A DNA stretch of 20,975 bases, from contig CBFHVV010000048.1 in the NCBI GenBank assembly GCA_965658965.1, positions 1 to 20,975 on the forward strand. The letters run 5' to 3'. This DNA comes from Croceimicrobium sp965658965. GTDB lineage: Bacteria > Bacteroidota > Bacteroidia > Flavobacteriales > Schleiferiaceae. Of this stretch, positions 16,559 through 20,975 are shown one piece after another. The notes beneath the pieces are model-generated. The model worked only from the letters and a program-made list of their open reading frames with translations. It was not told the origin of the DNA and made no database searches. Positions within the stretch are counted from its first letter, which is position 1; every line of letters begins with the position of its first letter. A program made the translations under genes and the position numbers.

Positions 16559-18301
16559 TTAATTAATGATCAACTTTTGGGTTGATGATTGATTTGAGTA
16601 AGAAATTTTTACTAGATAAATACCTGCATTTAGTCGAGATACGTCAATTCGTTTGCTATCTAAAGTTGCGGACATGATAGATCTTCCCTTTAGATCAAAT
16701 AATTCAATTGATTTTTTAGCAGAAATACCAGTTTCAATATAAAGCGTCCCATCGTTTACAGGATTGGGGTAAAGTATAAAATTGAAGTCTAGATTATTTT
16801 CTTCTATAGACAGTGTTGTTCCATCCACACGAAGCCCTGGTGAATATACTAAAGTTGCATTGGCATTGGTATGGAAATCATATTGACCTGTAATGTCAGG
16901 ATTTCTTGTAATTGATTCATTACTTCCAAAATCTACACCCAAGTCCGATTCAATCTGAGAACTGTCTAATTGTAAAACAATATCATCACTGCCGGTTGTA
17001 ACGGTTACAACATCACCACCGTTAGATAAGTTCAATTCTCCGTCTGAAGCTGTCTGGACTATGGCAGTACCGAAACTTCCGGTTGGTGTTCCACCGCCAA
17101 AGACAACATAAGCTCCGTTTGCAGGAATAACAGTGCTAGCTGGTACCACGTGTCTTGGTGTGCCGGAACCTAAGGCATTAGAATCATATATTTTATAACC
17201 ACTAATATCTAAATTAGCATCAGAATTGTTGAAAAACTCTAAAAATTCATCATCAAGTGCGTCACGTGTCCCATCATTATTGGCATCACCTTCAATTTCA
17301 TTTGTTGCACTATCATCACTTGGTGGATCAAAAAGCATTTCGTTTAAAACTAAAGGTACACAAGCTGGGCTATCCACATTAACCGATAAATCGCAGACAC
17401 CACCATCGGCAATATCACTCATAGTTACTGTAATATCGGTTCCTTCGGGAATACCAGTAATGCTTATTGTTCCCGAATCTACAGCATTAGGATCATCTCC
17501 ACCTATTGTGCCGGCAGTTGTAGCTAGAACAAAAGTGTTTCCGTCACTTGCAGAGGAGAAATTAATAGTGGCAGAATACGTATCATCTGTTGCGCCTGAT
17601 GAAGACGAGGTACATTCAGTAGATATGCTACTACCTAGAATGGTAGAACAGACATTACCACTTGGTGTCCAACCGGAACCTGAGCCTAAAGGGAAAGTTT
17701 CACCTAAAGAAGCAAAATAAGTTTCAAGATTAGGGCTTACACCAGCTTCTTGACAGGCTGTATGATCGTCCAAATCGTTTTCTGGAGTAATATTCCAATG
17801 TGTGGGATCCCAGGTTCCTAAATCTGGAATTCCATCTAGACGTGTTGCTACCGCGTCACCGTGATTCCAGTCTGATTCTGTATCATTATCAGCATCAGTT
17901 TCGGTTCTACCAAATTGACTAACAACCGTACCGTTCAATACAATTTGATAGCCATCATCACCATTGGTAGAAGAACTTACAATAACAGTATTAGAACTAT
18001 TAAAAGTTGTTGATGGAAATTCAGTTTGCATTAATGCAATATCCCTGACAAGATATACAAATGTGTCAGTTTGAACCCCTAAAGCTGAAACATCGATTTG
18101 ATTATCAGCCCAAGGATTACCATTTTGCATATAATTTACAGTAACCTCCGAAGCAAAATCAACTGTCCCATCGACATATAATTCAACCGTTTTTACAAAT
18201 GGGCTAGAACATCCAGTCTCAATTATTTTTGTAATCGTTACATTTTGAGAAAATGCAGTCAGGCTAAATAGGCCTAATAGGAATAAGTAAATTTTTTTCA
18301 T
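16559..18301 (-). CDS. T9SS-exported protein with lamin-tail domain
   Basis: The 580-residue protein has a signal peptide (1-19, LTAFSQ). Residues about 20-175 form a lamin-tail-like beta domain ending in the pattern GDAVATRLDGIPDLGTWDPTHW, common in Bacteroidota exported proteins. Residues about 228-313 look like a cysteine-containing beta-sandwich. Residues 315-495 form a full lamin-tail domain with LVLNEMLFDP, GDANNDGTRD and YSPGLRVDG. The last 76 residues are a T9SS type A sorting domain (FILYPNPVNDGTLYIE, LFDLKGRSI, LNAGIYLVKI). No catalytic motif is seen; adhesion or substrate capture at the surface is likely (inference). It is divergent from the MocR regulator, shares a palindromic intergenic region with it, and ends at its own terminator, so it is a single-gene unit. 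Confidence 0.83.
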   Translation of the reverse strand: MKKIYLFLLGLFSLTAFSQNVTITKIIETGCSSPFVKTVELYVDGTVDFASEVTVNYMQNGNPWADNQIDVSALGVQTDTFVYLVRDIALMQTEFPSTTFNSSNTVIVSSSTNGDDGYQIVLNGTVVSQFGRTETDADNDTESDWNHGDAVATRLDGIPDLGTWDPTHWNITPENDLDDHTACQEAGVSPNLETYFASLGETFPLGSGSGWTPSGNVCSTILGSSISTECTSSSSGATDDTYSATINFSSASDGNTFVLATTAGTIGGDDPNAVDSGTISITGIPEGTDITVTMSDIADGGVCDLSVNVDSPACVPLVLNEMLFDPPSDDSATNEIEGDANNDGTRDALDDEFLEFFNNSDANLDISGYKIYDSNALGSGTPRHVVPASTVIPANGAYVVFGGGTPTGSFGTAIVQTASDGELNLSNGGDVVTVTTGSDDIVLQLDSSQIESDLGVDFGSNESITRNPDITGQYDFHTNANATLVYSPGLRVDGTTLSIEENNLDFNFILYPNPVNDGTLYIETGISAKKSIELFDLKGRSIMSATLDSKRIDVSRLNAGIYLVKISYSNQSSTQKLIIN

Positions 18302-18353
18302 GAGTATTGAATTTAAAAGTTAATCAAACGTTTTCGTAATTTTAACAATAATA

Positions 18354-18373
18354 AAAGTTAAAGGTTTAACTTT
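18354..18373. promoter_or_regulatory. 20-bp perfect palindrome, candidate MocR operator with overlapping divergent -7 boxes
   Basis: AAAGTTAAA (18354-18362), GG, TTTAACTTT (18365-18373) form a perfect inverted repeat 22 bp before the regulator ATG. Each arm also carries a near -7 box: TAACTTTA at 18367-18374 on the plus strand (leader of about 15 bases) and TAACTTTT at 18360-18353 on the minus strand, both seven of eight to TAnnTTTG. Another AAAAGTTA copy lies at 18315-18322. A bound regulator here would cover both start regions. Binding by the neighbouring MocR protein is inferred from position and symmetry. Confidence 0.5.
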
Positions 18374-18395
18374 ACCATACCAATTACATAAAAAA

Positions 18396-19880
18396 ATGCA
18401 TACCAGTAAAAATATTATACTTGAATCAATAAACAAGTCTTACATTTCTAAAGCAAATAGTGATAACACGACTATTTATCTTAATCTACTTAATGTAATC
18501 AAGCAAAAAATTGAGGATCGTGATATTCCTAAGGGAGTGTTTTTACCTTCAACAAGACAATTATCGACTTCTTTAAAGATTTCTAGAAGTACTGTTTTAC
18601 GAGTTTATAATTTACTTCATATAGAAGGTTATATAAAATCTAAACATGGTTCTGGCTATATTGTAAAATCTATTGATTTATCTCCTGAAAAGACAAATAC
18701 GATTCAAGATTATTCTAGCTATCCTGATATTTCTAATCGTGGTCAAATGTTTATTAATAATGTAAGCCTAATGCATTCTACTTTACAAAAGAATGTAGCT
18801 TTTAGACCAGGGTTACCACCTTTAGATGTGTTTCCTGTTAATCAATGGAAACGCCTTCATAATTCATACTGGAAACAAGTAAAATATTCAAACTTATCGT
18901 TTTCAGACTCTTCAGGAATCGAGTATTTAAAAAAAAATGTTGCTAAGTACCTTAATTTAGTTCGTGGTATCCGTTGTGATTTTGAGCAAATTGTTATTGT
19001 TTCTGGTTCTTTACAATCACTCTATCTCATAGCTAATTCGGTTTTAAACCCTAAAGATAAAGTGATTTTGGAATCTCCAACGTTTCCGAATGTTCATTCA
19101 ATTTTTAGAAGTTTGGATGCAGATATTTCTGCTTTATGCTTGGATAAAAACGGTATTGACATCAAGAGTTATAATGGTAAGTCCCCTAAATTAATTCACG
19201 TTACACCATCCAATCATTACCCAACAGGGAAACGAATGACTTTAGACCGAAAAAAAGAATTGATTGATTGGGCCCATAGTCAGAATTCAATTATTATTGA
19301 AAATGATTACGATCACGAAATAAGCAATTGGGAACAGGAAAATAATGAAGCTATTTTTACATTGGATCATAACCACAGAACTGTTTTTTTGGGTACTTTT
19401 AATCGATTGTTGCACCAATCAATTCGTTTAGGGTATATGGTGGTTCCTTATTATTTACTTGATGTTATTAAAGCTCTTCAGATGCATTCGCATAGATTTG
19501 TATCACCTTCCAATCAAATTGTAATGAGTGAGTTTATAGAAAAAAATTACATCTACAATCATATTAAAAACGTGGTAAAAGTTGCCCAGGAAAGAAAGTC
19601 TTTATTTGTTGAAAAATTTGAAGAATTAATGCCAAGTAGTTTTGAAATTCAGGATTCTGAAGCTAAAAGTTTACATTTGCTTGTTAAAACTCCAAGCCTT
19701 TTAAATGATAAAAGACTAAAAGTTGAATTCTATAAAAACCATATTAATGTTCATAATTACAGCCATTGTTTTTTAGGTAAAGGTCAAAATGGGTTAATTT
19801 TTGGCTACTCTGCTGTAAAAGCACCAATAATGATTAAAAAGCTTAAGACTATGCAACATATTATAAAAAAAATAAATTAA
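18396..19880 (+). CDS. MocR-subfamily GntR regulator with degenerate aminotransferase-like domain
   Basis: The 494-residue protein has an N-terminal GntR winged HTH (about 26-92: LPSTRQLSTSLKISRSTVLRVYNLL, then GYIKSKHGSGYIV) joined to a fold-type-I aminotransferase-like domain (about 135-490) with FRPGLPPLDVFP, SGSLQSLYLIA, HVTPSNHYPTGKRM, IENDYDHEIS and LGTFNRLLHQSIRLGYMVVP. In GabR-like MocR proteins the last motif is GTFSK, whose Lys binds PLP. Here it is GTFNR (Arg337, codon CGA). The Arg that anchors the ligand carboxylate in the C-terminal block appears as Ile468 (GLIFGYS). PLP chemistry is therefore doubtful. The gene looks more AT-rich than the minus-strand operon. It overlaps the downstream hydrolase lipoprotein by one base and is divergent from the T9SS lamin-tail gene, its likely target and autoregulatory site. 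Confidence 0.88.
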   Translation: MHTSKNIILESINKSYISKANSDNTTIYLNLLNVIKQKIEDRDIPKGVFLPSTRQLSTSLKISRSTVLRVYNLLHIEGYIKSKHGSGYIVKSIDLSPEKTNTIQDYSSYPDISNRGQMFINNVSLMHSTLQKNVAFRPGLPPLDVFPVNQWKRLHNSYWKQVKYSNLSFSDSSGIEYLKKNVAKYLNLVRGIRCDFEQIVIVSGSLQSLYLIANSVLNPKDKVILESPTFPNVHSIFRSLDADISALCLDKNGIDIKSYNGKSPKLIHVTPSNHYPTGKRMTLDRKKELIDWAHSQNSIIIENDYDHEISNWEQENNEAIFTLDHNHRTVFLGTFNRLLHQSIRLGYMVVPYYLLDVIKALQMHSHRFVSPSNQIVMSEFIEKNYIYNHIKNVVKVAQERKSLFVEKFEELMPSSFEIQDSEAKSLHLLVKTPSLLNDKRLKVEFYKNHINVHNYSHCFLGKGQNGLIFGYSAVKAPIMIKKLKTMQHIIKKIN

Positions 19881-20797
19881 TGACATTCTATTTGCGCCTG
19901 TTTATATACATCCTTATGTTCTACAGTTGTGATAATTATGAGGAAGTAGGACCTAATTCTCCTTCAGAAGTTATAAATACCGGTTCAGGGTTACTCAATT
20001 ATACCTATCAAACCTCAGAGGGTGAGATAGCTATAGATGTATATTATCATGTTCCTGATGCTGATTTAACTACTATGCCTATTGTATTTGTATTTCATGG
20101 TAACAGTAGAAATGCTGTTGAATACAGAAATTCTTGGGTTGATGAAGCTAATAAAAATGGATTCATTATTATTACACCAAAGTTTTCCTCAGCTAATTTT
20201 CCTGGTGGTGATGGTTATAATTTAGGAAATGTTTTTGAAGACGGGGACAATCCATCTTCCGCTTCATTAAACAATGAACAGGATTGGGCTTTTTCTGTTA
20301 TAGAGCCTCTTTTTGATCAATTGAAATTTCAACTTGGAAATAGTTCCAATACCTATAATATTTTCGGATTTTCAGCCGGTGGACAATTTGCGCATCGTTT
20401 TGTGATGTTTAAGCCAGATGCGCGAGTTGATAAAATTGTGGCATCAGCATCGGGTTGGTATACTGTACCCGATAATACTGTTGAGTTTCCTTACGGCATA
20501 GACAATTGCCCGATTGAAAGCACGCCGGCGTCCAGCTACTTTTCGAAAAATATGACCATTCAAATTGGCACGCTTGATAATGACCCTAGTGCACCTGCTT
20601 TAAGACGAAATTCAATCGTAGACCAACAAGGTACGAACCGATATGCAAGGGCATTTTATATGTTTAATTCGTCTAAGTCTATTGCTGAGAGTCTTGGAGT
20701 TGAGTTTAACTGGCAACTTGTGGAGACACTAGCAAACGCTCATAATAATGATGGGGCTGTAGAGCAGGCAGCTGAAATATTTCTCCAAAACAATTAG
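19880..20797 (+). CDS. Alpha/beta hydrolase lipoprotein, paralogue of the T9SS-exported hydrolase
   Basis: The 305-residue protein has a short lipoprotein signal ending LMFYSC (Cys17) and then a single serine-hydrolase domain. It shares long blocks with the hydrolase at 7421-8563: IDVYYHVPDADLTTMPIVF, EDGDNPSSASLNN, SGWYTVPDNTVEFPYGID and the LRRNSIVDQQG region. The nucleophile is GFSAGG (Ser165), the acid Asp233 or Asp235 in GTLDNDPS, and the base His288 in ANAHNND. The sorting domain is absent, so it would be lipid-anchored in the outer membrane or periplasm. Its ATG overlaps the MocR stop (TAATG), implying translational coupling with the regulator. It is followed by a strong terminator. 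PHB-depolymerase/PahZ1-like activity on an ester or beta-amide polymer is inferred; the true substrate is unknown. Confidence 0.8.
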   Translation: MTFYLRLFIYILMFYSCDNYEEVGPNSPSEVINTGSGLLNYTYQTSEGEIAIDVYYHVPDADLTTMPIVFVFHGNSRNAVEYRNSWVDEANKNGFIIITPKFSSANFPGGDGYNLGNVFEDGDNPSSASLNNEQDWAFSVIEPLFDQLKFQLGNSSNTYNIFGFSAGGQFAHRFVMFKPDARVDKIVASASGWYTVPDNTVEFPYGIDNCPIESTPASSYFSKNMTIQIGTLDNDPSAPALRRNSIVDQQGTNRYARAFYMFNSSKSIAESLGVEFNWQLVETLANAHNNDGAVEQAAEIFLQNN

Positions 20798-20853
20798 TTT
20801 TATCTAATAAACAGCATTGATTTTGGCTATTTACTTTTTATAAATAAAGTTAA

Positions 20854-20868
20854 GGTCCTGTAGTTCAG
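20854..20868 (+). other. Possible tRNA-Asp 5' fragment
   Basis: GGTCCTGTAGTTCAG equals, as I remember it, the first 15 bases (acceptor strand and start of the D arm) of tRNA-Asp in Flavobacteria. The following bases (AGAGTTTTTTTCTCC) do not continue as a tRNA: no anticodon arm, T arm or 3' acceptor strand follows. It is not a functional tRNA; it may be a relic or chance. Confidence 0.3.
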
Positions 20869-20895
20869 AGAGTTTTTTTCTCCACACGATACTAG

Positions 20896-20926
20896 AACCC
20901 CACTAATAAAGTTAGTGGGGTTTTTT
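20896..20926 (+). terminator. Rho-independent terminator after the regulator/hydrolase pair
   Basis: Eleven perfectly paired bases, AACCCCACTAA (20896-20906) with TTAGTGGGGTT (20912-20922), enclose loop TAAAG and run into a six-base T tract (20921-20926). It ends the plus-strand transcript about 100 bp after the lipoprotein stop. The remaining bases to 20975 hold no recognisable gene. Confidence 0.9.
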
Positions 20927-20975
20927 GTGTTATATTCTGAGAAGGTCGTAGCTTTTTTTATATACAAACATTAAT

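Noticed and set aside
17226..17720. Plus-strand open frame (164 residues) opposite the T9SS lamin-tail gene
   Set aside because: Antisense shadow; Ser/Pro-rich composition follows from the Gly/Asp/Thr-rich protein on the other strand.
5940..20797. Cyanophycin degradation as the definite function
   Set aside because: IadA fits, but no S51 cyanophycinase or arginine-catabolism gene is visible, so this is kept only as an alternative substrate.
1..20975. CRISPR arrays, intact rRNA or tRNA genes, prophage or defence genes
   Set aside because: No regularly spaced repeats, no rRNA sequence, no complete tRNA cloverleaf and no recognisable phage or defence protein were seen on either strand.

Overview
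The window looks like chromosome of a low-GC marine-type member of Bacteroidota, most likely Flavobacteriaceae. Two predicted proteins end in type IX secretion (T9SS) sorting domains, several lipoproteins have Bacteroidota-style signals, and DUF6090, OprO/P-like porins and an AraC-HTH/TPR membrane regulator are all typical of this group. Promoter-like TAnnTTTG boxes fit too. This assignment rests on family knowledge, not on a database search.

Left part (1-4776). A tight minus-strand group reads ankyrin-repeat lipoprotein, membrane acyltransferase, DUF6090 protein (cut by the window edge). It is divergent from a 699-residue plus-strand regulator that joins an AraC-type DNA-binding domain, one membrane helix, a TolB/FlgO-like domain and TPR repeats.

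Gene-poor gap (4777-5939). Most of it is a heavily decayed IS3-family insertion sequence on the minus strand. OrfA and OrfB can still be read in pieces, broken by many stops and frameshifts.

Main locus (5940-20797). On the minus strand, in transcription order, lie: a T9SS-exported lamin-tail-domain protein ending at a strong terminator; then a nearly gapless run of a lamin-tail/Calx-beta lipoprotein, a DcuC-family dicarboxylate transporter, isoaspartyl dipeptidase (IadA), an OprO/P porin, an M14 zinc carboxypeptidase and a second OprO/P porin; then a T9SS-exported alpha/beta hydrolase followed 11 bp later by an SLC13/DASS dicarboxylate transporter. On the plus strand a MocR-type regulator (GntR HTH plus aminotransferase-like domain) overlaps by one base a lipoprotein paralogue of the exported hydrolase. 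A perfect 20-bp palindrome lies between the divergent regulator and lamin-tail genes.

How it may work together (inference). Surface hydrolases and a carboxypeptidase would shorten an anionic polymer, paired outer-membrane porins would admit anionic fragments, IadA would split beta-aspartyl dipeptides, and two unrelated carriers would move the dicarboxylates or dipeptides. This suggests a locus for using beta-linked aspartate material (poly-beta-aspartate-like polymer, isoaspartyl peptides or cyanophycin-derived dipeptides), without the SusC/SusD pair usual in Bacteroidota polymer loci. The MocR regulator appears to have lost the PLP-binding lysine, so it may sense its signal in an unusual way.
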